Positions 6,439 to 14,777 of a stretch of 64,000 nucleotides of DNA are shown here, piece by piece. Under the pieces are notes generated by a model. That model did not search any database and was not told the origin of the DNA. It saw only the letters and a list, made by a program, of their open reading frames with translations. This stretch comes from an uncultured Bacteroides sp. (GTDB taxonomy: Bacteria; Bacteroidota; Bacteroidia; Bacteroidales; Bacteroidaceae). The position numbers were made by a program, and so were the translations under genes. The stretch is from the NCBI GenBank assembly GCA_900542985.1, contig UQPQ01000001.1, positions 1 through 64,000 of the forward strand, written 5' to 3'. How positions within the stretch are numbered: position 1 is the stretch's first letter; each line of letters begins with the position of its first letter.

Positions 6439-7770
6439 ATGAAACTATTTCAAATACTTGGTTTGTTTATGTTCTTGGCCTCTTGTGGGGAATATAAACC
6501 GGAGGAAGAACTGGATTCAGAGGGAGGAGAGGTGAATACTACTTGTACTTTGCAATTGAACTGGCAGAGTGAGAATAATTCAAAATTGCATTATCCGTTA
6601 TCGGTTTATGTGTTCGATGGGGCAAATAACTGTGTACTTCGGGAAAGTATAGCATCGGCTTATGCCGGTTTCTCTGCTTCTCTTCCCCAGGGAAAATATA
6701 CGGTATCGGTATTCTCTGCTTTATCATCCGACGATTTTGCTTTTCCCTTTGAAGTGATTCCGGATAGTTACATCCGTCTGAAAAATGAGAACCGCTGTAC
6801 TCTTCCGCTTCAGATGGGGCAGGCACGTGTCAGTTTAAATCAGTCGACCTTAGTCAATCTTACTCTTTCTTATATGGTATCTGCTTTGCATTTCTCATTC
6901 AATCTTGTACCCGAAGAAGCTAAAGCCGTGCAAGTAGCCGTATCACCGGTCAGTTCATCGGTCTCTTTTATCGGAAATTACAAAAACGATTCTGAATCCA
7001 GTGTCATTTCCTGTCACAAAGAAGGGCATGTATGGAAGTCGGATGCAGTTTATGTATTTCCTTGTAAGGATACACAGACCCATTTGTCTGTGACGGTACG
7101 TATGCCCGATAAAGATGAAGTGTACAGCTATACGTATAATGCCAGCCTTAAGCCCGGATACCCTTATCATTTTACGGGAAATTATAGCGATGGGGTTTCT
7201 CTTGACGGCGAATTTCAGATAGAGGGCTGGCATCCGGGAGTAGATATTGAATTTGGTTTCGATGAAATCCAGCCCGATGAAGGAGGGGGTGAAGAGGGAG
7301 GAGGCAATCCTTCCGGAGGGGAAGGCAATGACGATGAAGTCATTTCTGTGAATACATTACCGCAAGCCGATGCTGTATGGGGGCCTTTCTATGTCTGGAA
7401 GGTAGAGACCATTTCATCGAAGGAAGTGGAGGCTTTTCTGATTGCCCCCGACCAGTATTATACCGTTGCATCGGGTACGGAGAGCATATTGTCTGCTTAC
7501 GATGTAGATGGTATACAAGGTTGGAGAGTCTTTTCCAAAGATGAGGCAGAAGCTTTTCGTGACCAGTTCTACAGCTTTACGATGGAAGAACTGAACAAGT
7601 TTCTGGTGGCCGAAGGTTTGGATGGATTCTATTATACAGATGGAGCCCGCTATTTGTGCAATGAAGGAAAATCTACTTTCTGTTTTTACAACAAGCGTGT
7701 ACTCGATGCCGGAGCCACTCCCAAATATTATCTGCGTCCGGTGAAAGAAGTACGTTTACGAAAAGAATAA
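6439..7770 (+). CDS. Fimbrillin-related (FimB/Mfa2-like) surface lipoprotein
   Basis: A 443-residue lipoprotein: signal peptide MKLFQILGLFMFLASCGEY with the lipidated cysteine at residue 16. Residues 35-265 resemble the two beta-sandwich domains of fimbrillin/FimB/Mfa2 proteins of Bacteroidales, with the typical start TCTLQLNW, a PQGKYTVSVFSALS segment and the LNLTLSYMVSALHFSFN-like middle. A Gly/Glu-rich linker around residues 278-298 (EGGGEEGGGNPSGGEGNDDE) joins a C-terminal domain of about 145 residues that I do not recognise. The protein is probably exported to the outer membrane and may be a pilus anchor or a stand-alone adhesin. No other pilus gene is nearby, which is unusual for this family. 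A hairpin lies right before its start. Confidence 0.6.
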   Translation: MKLFQILGLFMFLASCGEYKPEEELDSEGGEVNTTCTLQLNWQSENNSKLHYPLSVYVFDGANNCVLRESIASAYAGFSASLPQGKYTVSVFSALSSDDFAFPFEVIPDSYIRLKNENRCTLPLQMGQARVSLNQSTLVNLTLSYMVSALHFSFNLVPEEAKAVQVAVSPVSSSVSFIGNYKNDSESSVISCHKEGHVWKSDAVYVFPCKDTQTHLSVTVRMPDKDEVYSYTYNASLKPGYPYHFTGNYSDGVSLDGEFQIEGWHPGVDIEFGFDEIQPDEGGGEEGGGNPSGGEGNDDEVISVNTLPQADAVWGPFYVWKVETISSKEVEAFLIAPDQYYTVASGTESILSAYDVDGIQGWRVFSKDEAEAFRDQFYSFTMEELNKFLVAEGLDGFYYTDGARYLCNEGKSTFCFYNKRVLDAGATPKYYLRPVKEVRLRKE

Positions 7771-7820
7771 TTAGTTGCTTTTTCAGGTAGAACAGTTGGT
7801 TTTCAGTATTAGATAAAAAC

Positions 7821-7871
7821 ATTGAAGCATCCCGATTGTATCCGAAAAGATACATACGAGGATGCTTCAAT
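7821..7871. terminator. Bidirectional terminator-like hairpin between convergent genes
   Basis: A perfect 12-bp stem (attgaagcatcc at 7821-7832 with 7860-7871) with an inner 5-bp stem lies between the converging lipoprotein and DUF3109 genes. T/A-rich flanks suit termination in both directions. Confidence 0.7.
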
Positions 7872-7899
7872 ACGTTTGAGAGAATCAATGTTTATGTAA

Positions 7900-8481
7900 T
7901 TAAATAATATGCTGTTTTTTCAGTTCGTCTGCTACACTTTCCAGTTCCTTGTACCATACCTCTCCAAACTTTCGTATCAGCGGTTCTTTCAAGAACTTGT
8001 AGACTGGCAGATTTTCTTTCTTTCCAAGCAGGACAGCAGCCTTGCATACATCCCAACGGTGATAATTCACAGCCTTGTAAGGTCCGTAGTTTCCCACACG
8101 AATGGGATATAAATGGCAGGAAATAGGCTTGTAGAAATTGCATCGTCCTTCTCTGTAAGCTTTCTCTATGGCACAATAGCAATATCCCTTCTCGTCGTAA
8201 CATGTAAATACGCAATCTTTTCCATTTACAATAGAAGTTACCAGATCGCCGTCCTGGTCTGTATATACCACCCCTTGCCGGTCAATCACTTCACGTGCTT
8301 CGGGCGACAGTTCTTCCCAGATAATCGGAAGTACTTCTTCCAGCTGTGCTACTTCTTCCAGTTCTACCGGAGCTCCGGCATCTCCTTCTATACAGCATTC
8401 TCCTTTGCAGGCATCCAGATTGCAAAGAAACTTTTCGCGGAATACATCCAGGCTTACTACTACATCGTCTATTTGTACCAT
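7900..8481 (-). CDS. DUF3109 family cysteine-rich protein
   Basis: A 193-residue cytoplasmic protein of the DUF3109 family, conserved in Bacteroidota and of unknown function. It is rich in cysteines arranged as in YkgJ-like zinc/iron-binding proteins: CNLDACKGECC near residue 20 and then CVFTCYDEKGYCYCAIE, GRCNFYKPISCHLYP in the middle. These probably bind a metal or Fe-S cluster. It starts at 8481 after a TATCTTTG element (8520-8513 on the minus strand). It is monocistronic and convergent with the upstream lipoprotein gene. The family is certain, the metal and role are not. Confidence 0.87.
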   Translation of the reverse strand: MVQIDDVVVSLDVFREKFLCNLDACKGECCIEGDAGAPVELEEVAQLEEVLPIIWEELSPEAREVIDRQGVVYTDQDGDLVTSIVNGKDCVFTCYDEKGYCYCAIEKAYREGRCNFYKPISCHLYPIRVGNYGPYKAVNYHRWDVCKAAVLLGKKENLPVYKFLKEPLIRKFGEVWYKELESVADELKKQHII

Positions 8482-8512
8482 ACTGATTTCTTTTTATCCG
8501 TGCAAAGATACG

Positions 8513-8520
8513 AAATAACT
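8513..8520 (-). promoter_or_regulatory. -7 element of the DUF3109 gene
   Basis: TATCTTTG on the minus strand ends 31 bp upstream of the start codon. No good TTTG -33 element is visible at the right distance. Confidence 0.45.
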
Positions 8521-8642
8521 CCCATCTATCCCTATGCTGCTATCAGATTCTTCATTTCACTTTTTCTAAGTATGGGTGTAAAGAGATTTAATGAGTGGTC
8601 TGTCCGTTCTTTGTATAAAGAAAGATAATGACATAAAAAAGA

Positions 8643-8686
8643 ACAGCGTGTCTGTCCGGAGTGATACCGGAATACAGACACGCTGT
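8643..8686 (-). terminator. Terminator of gpmI
   Basis: A perfect 13-bp stem (acagcgtgtctgt at 8643-8655 with 8674-8686) is extended by an inner ccgg/ccgg pairing. On the minus strand it is followed by a run of T (8630s). It lies 22 bp after the gpmI stop codon. Confidence 0.88.
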
Positions 8687-8707
8687 CTTCTATTAGAGAT
8701 GTATATC

Positions 8708-10222
8708 TTATTTAATCAAGTCCTTACCAGACATTTCTGCAGGCTGAGCCATACCCAGGATGTGTAGGATAGAAGGAGCCACATCGGCCAATACACCGTT
8801 TTCTACCTTTGCATCCTTGTTTGCAGTTACGTATACAAACGGAACCGGATTCAGTGAGTGAGCAGTGTTTGGAGTACCGTCTTCGTTCAATGCATGATCT
8901 GCATTACCGTGGTCTGCAATGATGATTACTTCATAATCGTTAGCTTTTGCAGCTTCTACTGTATCTTTCACACAGTTGTCGATTGCTACAACAGCCTTTT
9001 CGATTGCTTCGTAGATACCGGTATGTCCTACCATGTCACCGTTTGCATAGTTTACTACGATGAAGTCATATTTCTGAGCGTTGATAGCTTCTACCAGTTT
9101 GTCTTTTACTTCGTATGCACTCATTTCCGGTTTCAAGTCGTAAGTAGCAACTTTCGGGCTTGGTACCAGAATACGGTCTTCGTTATCGTACGGAGTTTCA
9201 CGTCCACCGTTGAAGAAGAAAGTAACGTGTGCATATTTTTCAGTTTCTGCAATGTGCAACTGAGTCTTTCCGTTTGCAGCCAGATATTCTCCCAAAGTAT
9301 TCTGTACGTTTTCTTTCGGGAACAAGATGTGTACACCTGTAAATGATGCATCGTACGGAGTCATACAGTAGAACTGCAAGCCCGGTATAGTCTTCATACC
9401 GTTTTCCGGCATATCCTGCTGAGTCAGAACAATAGTCAATTCTTTTGCACGGTCGTTACGGTAGTTGAAGAAGATTACTACATCGCCTTCTTTGATAGTA
9501 CCGTCGAAGTTTGCATTTACAATCGGTTTGATGAACTCGTCAGTAACTCCTTCATCGTATGATTCCTGCATAGCCTGAACCATATCAGTAGCTTTCTTAC
9601 CTGTACCGTTTACCAGCAAGTCGTAAGCTTCTTTTACGCGTTCCCAACGTTTGTCGCGGTCCATAGCGTAGAAACGTCCTACGATAGAAGCGATTTTTCC
9701 TGCAGACTGTGCGCAGTGAGCAGAAAGCTGTTCGATAAATCCTTTACCGCTCTTCGGGTCTGTGTCACGACCGTCCATGAAGCAGTGGATAAATGTATTT
9801 TCAAGTCCGTATTCCTTAGCGATATCGCACAATTTGAACAGATGGTCCAAAGAAGAGTGTACACCACCGTTTGAAGTCAATCCCATGAAGTGGATGTTCT
9901 TTCCGTTTTCTTTTGCATAAGAGAATGCAGCTACCACTTCCTTGTTCTGAAGGATGCTTCCGTCTGCACAAGCGCGGTTGATTTTTACCAAGTCCTGATA
10001 TACGATACGTCCGGCACCGATATTCAGGTGGCCTACTTCAGAGTTACCCATCTGTCCGTCAGGCAAACCTACGTTTTCACCACTTGCCTGCAACTGAGAA
10101 TGAGGGTAGTTAGCCAACAGACTGTCCCAATACGGAGTCGGGGTGTTGAAGATTACATCGTCTTTCTGACGGTCGCCACATCCCCAACCATCAAGAATCA
10201 TTAAAAGCGCTTTTTTAGCCAT
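8708..10222 (-). CDS. gpmI: 2,3-bisphosphoglycerate-independent phosphoglycerate mutase
   Basis: A 504-residue Mn-dependent enzyme that interconverts 3- and 2-phosphoglycerate in glycolysis and gluconeogenesis. The alkaline-phosphatase-like core is complete: start [12 protein letters not shown], catalytic serine in [17 protein letters not shown] (Ser about 62), [11 protein letters not shown], the arginine pair in [13 protein letters not shown], and the metal-binding [11 protein letters not shown] plus [12 protein letters not shown]. Length is normal for the family. It is monocistronic with its own terminator. A TATTTTTG-type -7 element lies upstream on the minus strand (10278-10271). Confidence 0.97.
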   Translation of the reverse strand: MAKKALLMILDGWGCGDRQKDDVIFNTPTPYWDSLLANYPHSQLQASGENVGLPDGQMGNSEVGHLNIGAGRIVYQDLVKINRACADGSILQNKEVVAAFSYAKENGKNIHFMGLTSNGGVHSSLDHLFKLCDIAKEYGLENTFIHCFMDGRDTDPKSGKGFIEQLSAHCAQSAGKIASIVGRFYAMDRDKRWERVKEAYDLLVNGTGKKATDMVQAMQESYDEGVTDEFIKPIVNANFDGTIKEGDVVIFFNYRNDRAKELTIVLTQQDMPENGMKTIPGLQFYCMTPYDASFTGVHILFPKENVQNTLGEYLAANGKTQLHIAETEKYAHVTFFFNGGRETPYDNEDRILVPSPKVATYDLKPEMSAYEVKDKLVEAINAQKYDFIVVNYANGDMVGHTGIYEAIEKAVVAIDNCVKDTVEAAKANDYEVIIIADHGNADHALNEDGTPNTAHSLNPVPFVYVTANKDAKVENGVLADVAPSILHILGMAQPAEMSGKDLIK

Positions 10223-10270
10223 ACTGTTATTTGTATTTTAAGAGTTAATATTTCTATGCTTTACAACATG

Positions 10271-10278
10271 CAAAAATA
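10271..10278 (-). promoter_or_regulatory. Probable -7 element of gpmI
   Basis: TATTTTTG on the minus strand, 48 bp upstream of the gpmI start, matches TAnnTTTG. The -33 box is not clear. Confidence 0.4.
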
Positions 10279-10411
10279 CAAAATATCTTGTGCTTAAGTG
10301 CATTTTTTAGGAATTTTATCCTTGTTGAAAACAAGGCAAGCCTGTTCATAACTGCAAAGTTATTAACAGGTGCTGTGAATAACTCTCTGTATTGTGAATA
10401 AAACAGAGAAA

Positions 10412-11014
10412 TCAGAAGTCGAAAGAAAGTTGTTCGTTGCCCAGCAGGTTGAAAGTCTTGCGGTGATAAGGCGTAATGCCATATTGCGCAATGGCTGCCC
10501 GATGTTTGGGAGTAGGATACCCCTTGTTGCCTTTCCAGTCGTATTGCGGATAAGCTTCGTGTAGCTCTTTCATGTAGTCGTCCCTGTATGTTTTTGCCAG
10601 AATCGAAGCCGCTGCAATCGACAGATATTTTCCATCTCCTTTTACAATTGTAGTATGAGGCAAATCCTGATACTTGTTGAAACGGTTTCCGTCTATCAGC
10701 AAATGTTGCGGGCGTACTTTCAGTTCGTCTATAGCCCGGTGCATGGCAAGAAACGATGCATTCAGAATGTTTATTTTGTCTATTTCTTCGGGAGTAACTA
10801 CCCCCACAGCCCATGCTACAGCTTCTTTTTCTATCACTTCGCGCAGTGCATAGCGTTGCTTTTCACTCAGCTGTTTAGAATCGTTCAGCAGTTCGTTGTG
10901 AAAATCATGAGGCAGAATCACGGCTGCTGCATACACAGCTCCGGCCAGACAACCTCTTCCGGCTTCATCACAGCCAGCTTCTATTAGTTCGGGATGTAAA
11001 TAAGGTAGCAGCAT
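10412..11014 (-). CDS. rnhB: Ribonuclease HII
   Basis: A 200-residue RNase HII, which cuts the RNA strand of RNA-DNA hybrids and starts removal of single ribonucleotides from DNA. Catalytic acidic residues are visible in [14 protein letters not shown] (DE pair, residues 15-16), in LLIDGNRF and in [17 protein letters not shown]. The length is typical. It lies 189 bp upstream of gpmI on the same strand with a separate -7 element before gpmI, so the two are probably separate units. A TACCTTTG (11050-11043 on the minus strand) lies 28 bp before its start. Confidence 0.97.
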   Translation of the reverse strand: MLLPYLHPELIEAGCDEAGRGCLAGAVYAAAVILPHDFHNELLNDSKQLSEKQRYALREVIEKEAVAWAVGVVTPEEIDKINILNASFLAMHRAIDELKVRPQHLLIDGNRFNKYQDLPHTTIVKGDGKYLSIAAASILAKTYRDDYMKELHEAYPQYDWKGNKGYPTPKHRAAIAQYGITPYHRKTFNLLGNEQLSFDF

Positions 11015-11042
11015 CGTTCTTCGTTTTTTTAATTTCGGGCTG

Positions 11043-11050
11043 CAAAGGTA
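11043..11050 (-). promoter_or_regulatory. Probable -7 element of rnhB
   Basis: TACCTTTG on the minus strand, 28 bp upstream of the rnhB start codon, matches TAnnTTTG. No clear -33 box. The rest of the 350-bp gap up to 11364 holds only the terminator at 11312-11345. Confidence 0.45.
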
Positions 11051-11311
11051 CGTCTTTTCTCCGGAAGAGAGGTCGGATATAACGGGAAGTTATGAATAAG
11101 TTATTGACTGCTCCTGTGAATAGGAGTTTGGAAAGAGTCTAGTTGTCTTGAGATTGAGGACGGTTTTACCAAATTCCTGCTTCTCTTCTATGTGCATTTG
11201 AACACGGGAAACCCCTCTTTTGAGATTATGAGTTTTGTGAAGGATGTATGAAAGGTGATACCGAGGCTTTTCTGTAAGGTTTTCTAAATTTCTTTGCCGA
11301 TAGAGATGTAC

Positions 11312-11345
11312 GAAGCCTCCGGAAAGTTACCCATCCGGAGGCTTC
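11312..11345 (-). terminator. Terminator of the secreted Tiki-like protein gene
   Basis: A perfect 12-bp stem (gaagcctccgga at 11312-11323 with 11334-11345) lies 18 bp past the stop of the 11364-12524 gene. The motif is similar to the gyrB terminator stem. Confidence 0.75.
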
Positions 11346-11363
11346 ATTATTATGTTAGTAGTA

Positions 11364-12524
11364 TTAAAATTGCAGAATAGGATGCCATTCCTTTACAGTT
11401 TTCAATATATCTTCTGCTGTTTTACAAGAACCTTTAGTACGTTTATTTGCCTTCTCAATAAATTCATTATCATAAATATTTATAAGTTGAATTCCATTAA
11501 ATTCTGATACAGGTTTAATAAATACAATGCCATCGCATATATCACTAAGTTTTTGCTCTTTAGCGTAAGGTGAACCTTTTTCCCCATAATTTGACAGTTT
11601 TATTGTAGGATTAGCGAAATATGTTTCTGTTCTTAATAGAGGGAAATCATCTTTTAAATCAAATCCAACAGGTTTATTGCCAGTTTTCTGAAATGCTTTA
11701 TCTATTACACCGTCAGCTATAAGATTCCACCGTGTCTGATTATTTTCTATATAGCCTTTGCTTCCCATTTGACCACCCCATAAATTAATGATGAATACAT
11801 CTTGCGGATAACAACTTTTAAGTAAAAAGCCGGCTGAAGGCCAATTGTAGTAGTAATCGCCTTGACGTGTACCATTTATACGTGCCAAGGTATGTGATGC
11901 TCCAGCATAAAAAACAATGTGCGAGCGTTTAATGATATAGTTTCTTATGATATCAAACATATTATCATCTCGTGAGCCCGTATATACATAGTCTTTGCCA
12001 TCAAAATAATCTTGTATATATGCCGGGTCCACTAAAAGGATACGTGTTCGGAGATTCTCAGGTTTCTTTTGGTTGTTTTCCCATACAGATTTGAAAACAT
12101 CTGCATATTCTTTATATGGATTCCCCAGATCATCAGGTGTATATTGCAATATCTTAAAGACTAGATCTTCTCTGTAAACAGGGGATTTTATCAAGCTATC
12201 AGCGAGATACTGATACCTTTCGGAACCAAACTCAACTGCAACTGCATCAATATTTGCCGTTGAATCCTGTGCCGAAGCAGTTATCAAATCGCACAAGAAT
12301 TGAGGATGTACATCTATCCAATGATCTTCCCCTAATGCAACAACTGAATGTGAACGTATTTTATCAAGTACATATTCCAAATGTGGTTGTCCGTTATTTT
12401 TAATGTATTGATAATAAGATTCTGTGTCAAGACAATCTTGCGCAATAGCAATGTTACTTGAGATTATCAAAAGTAACATGATAAGACATTTTTTAATCGT
12501 AATACTTCTCATTCTTATATTCAT
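11364..12524 (-). CDS. Secreted EreA/ChaN-like (Tiki superfamily) protein
   Basis: A 386-residue protein with an N-terminal signal peptide ending near SNIAIAQ. The mature part resembles the erythromycin-esterase/ChaN (Tiki) superfamily: SVVALGEDHWIDVHPQFL with the GE.H metal-type motif (about residues 60-77), DAVAVEFG (about 96-103), and a later FYAGASHTLARING carrying the G.SH motif. These positions match the catalytic/metal residues of that fold, so a secreted or periplasmic hydrolase or haem-binding protein is plausible. The substrate is unknown. The gene is clearly AT-richer than its neighbours, as is the next gene upstream, which suggests horizontal acquisition. Confidence 0.55.
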   Translation of the reverse strand: MNIRMRSITIKKCLIMLLLIISSNIAIAQDCLDTESYYQYIKNNGQPHLEYVLDKIRSHSVVALGEDHWIDVHPQFLCDLITASAQDSTANIDAVAVEFGSERYQYLADSLIKSPVYREDLVFKILQYTPDDLGNPYKEYADVFKSVWENNQKKPENLRTRILLVDPAYIQDYFDGKDYVYTGSRDDNMFDIIRNYIIKRSHIVFYAGASHTLARINGTRQGDYYYNWPSAGFLLKSCYPQDVFIINLWGGQMGSKGYIENNQTRWNLIADGVIDKAFQKTGNKPVGFDLKDDFPLLRTETYFANPTIKLSNYGEKGSPYAKEQKLSDICDGIVFIKPVSEFNGIQLINIYDNEFIEKANKRTKGSCKTAEDILKTVKEWHPILQF

Positions 12525-12859
12525 ATCATATTGATTTATAGTTATGTATTAATTCTTATATTTTGTATTTTTCAACAAAACTCTACTAATATCGCAAATA
12601 TAGTGTTTATAATCGGAAATATATTCTTTTATTTATATTATAAATAGAGACTTATTATCAGTAACTTATAATATAAATGTCTGTAGTGTTCGTATATTCA
12701 TGAAATTCTTTGCTCGGCTTTGGTAATTGAGTAAAATGGATAAAACAAAGAAGGACACTGGTTACGATGAATACGAATCAGGAAGGGAAAAGCTGGTAAT
12801 TCCAGAAAATATTATCTTGATTGTAAAATCAAATCCGCATTAAAAAGGAAAGTATATAA

Positions 12860-12881
12860 AGGTAGCCGAAACGGGCTACCT
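12860..12881. terminator. Terminator-like hairpin in the AT-rich gap
   Basis: aggtagcc (12860-12867) pairs with ggctacct (12874-12881), with further A/T pairing outside (tatata with tatata). It lies in the 400-bp gap between the two AT-rich genes. In the rest of 12525-12925 I see only a 35-codon open frame at 12736-12843, without recognisable similarity. Confidence 0.45.
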
Positions 12882-12925
12882 CTATATGCATTTAAAAGAT
12901 AATATTTATGAATTTGATGCTATTC

Positions 12926-13018
12926 TTACATACGGTTCTTCTGGCTTTCGCCTGCACCCGTATTCTTGTACTTGCTCTTGGAAGTATTGAATTTATAGCG
13001 GAATGTTAACGCAAAATT
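12926..13018 (-). pseudogene. C-terminal remnant of an outer-membrane beta-barrel (TonB receptor-like) protein
   Basis: About 30 codons on the minus strand read NFALTFRYKFNTSKSKYKNT, then GAGESQKNRM and stop. This is the characteristic end of Bacteroides carboxypeptidase-regulated outer-membrane barrel proteins: a final beta strand ending in aromatic/Phe, then a K/S/G-rich tail. An in-frame stop stands directly upstream (13021-13019) and no further barrel sequence follows, because the next gene begins at 13050. So the rest of the gene has been lost, probably by insertion or deletion. It is a relic, not an expressed protein. Confidence 0.65.
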
Positions 13019-13049
13019 TTATCTACACCAGATTATTAAGGAATAGATA

Positions 13050-14108
13050 TTATTGCATCAATCCACCCTCAATAAAGAAAACCACTTCATTCAACCGCTG
13101 TTTATTCTTTACAGCATCTTTAAAAATAGCCGGAATATGTAGCACTTTATCTTGAATCAGATTATCCATTAAATACCACATAACTTCATGATACAAAATC
13201 ACCATTGCAGTATTTTCATCATTTATATCATATTGAGTTGCGATATTGCCACAGTTGTTTTTAAGTTCTAACGAAATGGAATTAACAAGCTTATCAATAA
13301 TTTGATGAAAACTATCTTGTTGTTTTTTTATTATAGGGAATTGAATATCTCCTTTATTATTTGTCAAACCATAGGTGATTAGTTTAGCAATAAGTTGCGG
13401 ATTGTTGATTTTTCCATATTTGGATATTTCATCAGCACTATCATCCATCGTTTTACTGCTTGGTGAGACTTCGCTGTTGAGATAGGTTAATATCAAATTC
13501 ATATTACCGAAACCGTTTGTTCCGAATTTAAGGTCTTTACGTGGCTCATATAAAACCCAATAGCAACCACTCCAACCTGCGTGGTTATTTATATCATCGA
13601 ATAAAACCAGCTTTGTCCACATTCTACCATCCAAAAGATATGAAAAGACCAATGAAAGTGCGTTATTCTCAAATCCCATCTCTTTAATTGTATGTACGAG
13701 GGAAACAAAATCATTTTTAGTTTTTGAATACATAGATTTCGCAATCTCTTTACTGACATTTCTTAAAGAGGCAGTCTGTTCTTCATTGAGAATGGGAATT
13801 GTACATTTCCATTTTCCTTTTGTTTTCTTAATCAGTCCTCCTACCTCCAACAGTAATAATTGACTGTCAGAACATTTTATCCCCATATCAAGGAGTTCGT
13901 TTTTAGTATGTGGGGTACGTAGGGTGTATATTATTTCCCAGTTGTTATCTGTAAGGACATAATCTTCGGGCTGATGTCCACTTACAGCAACGAATTGAGT
14001 TGCTTCCCACTCCTTATAAGGACGGACATTAGTCTGAGCTTGAATTTTCGGAAATATGCATAATAAGAAAATGATAATTAAAATTGATTGTTTACTTTTT
14101 CTTCTCAT
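13050..14108 (-). CDS. Secreted hypothetical protein with possible winged-helix segment
   Basis: A 352-residue protein with a clear signal peptide (MRRKSKQSILIIIFLLCIF ... KIQAQ). I do not recognise the family. Residues about 60-120, with LRTPHTKNELLDMGIKCSDS, LLLLEVGGLIKK and KWKCTIPILNEEQ, look like a winged-helix arrangement as in MarR/ArsR-type regulators. That is strange in an exported protein and more likely a structural similarity than a DNA-binding role. The second half is helical and contains two cysteines. It is AT-rich, lies beside an outer-membrane protein remnant, and is probably part of a small acquired or decaying segment. A TAATTTTG element (14171-14164 on the minus strand) lies 55 bp upstream. 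Confidence 0.6.
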   Translation of the reverse strand: MRRKSKQSILIIIFLLCIFPKIQAQTNVRPYKEWEATQFVAVSGHQPEDYVLTDNNWEIIYTLRTPHTKNELLDMGIKCSDSQLLLLEVGGLIKKTKGKWKCTIPILNEEQTASLRNVSKEIAKSMYSKTKNDFVSLVHTIKEMGFENNALSLVFSYLLDGRMWTKLVLFDDINNHAGWSGCYWVLYEPRKDLKFGTNGFGNMNLILTYLNSEVSPSSKTMDDSADEISKYGKINNPQLIAKLITYGLTNNKGDIQFPIIKKQQDSFHQIIDKLVNSISLELKNNCGNIATQYDINDENTAMVILYHEVMWYLMDNLIQDKVLHIPAIFKDAVKNKQRLNEVVFFIEGGLMQ

Positions 14109-14163
14109 AATAAAATAGCTTTATAAATTAGTATTTATGTTTCTTGTTTTACGAATTTTGCAG

Positions 14164-14171
14164 CAAAATTA
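14164..14171 (-). promoter_or_regulatory. Probable -7 element for the secreted hypothetical gene
   Basis: TAATTTTG on the minus strand lies inside a small palindrome (aattttg, 3 nt, caaaatt). The remaining bases between here and 14460 show no gene or repeat that I can identify. Confidence 0.4.
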
Positions 14172-14460
14172 GAAAAAAATAAGATAGACAGGGAGCATTT
14201 TGTCTGAAAAGGGAAAGTCTTTTCTTTCATTTTGCAGAAAGATGTGACAGGTGGGGTGTAAAGCAAATAATGTAGATTTACCTCTTTATTGTTTGTACCG
14301 TATTTTACTCCTGCTTTTACTTTAAATACTCCTTTCTAATCGGTACTGTACTTTTTCCATGAAAAAATTCCAGTACTATCGGGTGAGTACTGGAGTTTTT
14401 ACCTGTAAGGACTGGCGGTAACTTATAAAGTAGAGCAGCGTAACTCTCGTTTTATTCTTC

Positions 14461-14468
14461 TATCTTTG
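14461..14468 (+). promoter_or_regulatory. -7 element of the lysO operon
   Basis: TATCTTTG matches the Bacteroides -7 consensus, 30 bp before the ATG at 14499. It overlaps an upstream in-frame TTG at 14466, which argues that translation starts at 14499 instead. Confidence 0.55.
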
Positions 14469-14498
14469 CATTTCAGTTTAAACGAATCGGTAGAAGGC

Positions 14499-14777
14499 AT
14501 GTTTACAGTGATTAGTATCATGATAGGGGGGATTGCATTGGGCTTCCTCTTAAGGAAACAGCGGATGACGGGAGTGCATCGGGTTATTACGGCACTGATC
14601 TGGCTGTTGCTGTTTTTGTTAGGGACAGAAGTAGGCGGGAATCGCCGTATTATGGAAAATCTGCATACTTTGGGAGTAGAGGCTGTAGTGATTACCCTGG
14701 CTTGTGTATTGGGAAGTTGTGTTTGCGCATGGGGACTGTGGAAGGTGCTCTATGGAAGAAAGGGGGCAGAGCAATGA
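14499..14777 (+). CDS. LysO-family lysine exporter, N-terminal half protein
   Basis: A 92-residue membrane protein equal to the N-terminal part of LysO (YbjE, DUF340), the L-lysine exporter. It has three hydrophobic helices, with the family segments GGIALGFLLR and WLLLFLLGTEVGGN. In many proteobacteria LysO is one protein of about 300 residues; here the protein is encoded by two genes whose ATG and stop overlap (ATGA at 14774-14777). That overlap implies translational coupling rather than a frameshift. The ATG at 14499 fits the family start and the promoter position. Export protects the cell from lysine or its toxic analogue. Confidence 0.8.
   Translation: MFTVISIMIGGIALGFLLRKQRMTGVHRVITALIWLLLFLLGTEVGGNRRIMENLHTLGVEAVVITLACVLGSCVCAWGLWKVLYGRKGAEQ

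Noticed and set aside
12736-12843. 35-codon frame in the AT-rich gap starting MDKTKKDTGYDEYES
   Set aside because: Too short, no recognisable similarity, no promoter; possibly a relic, so only mentioned.
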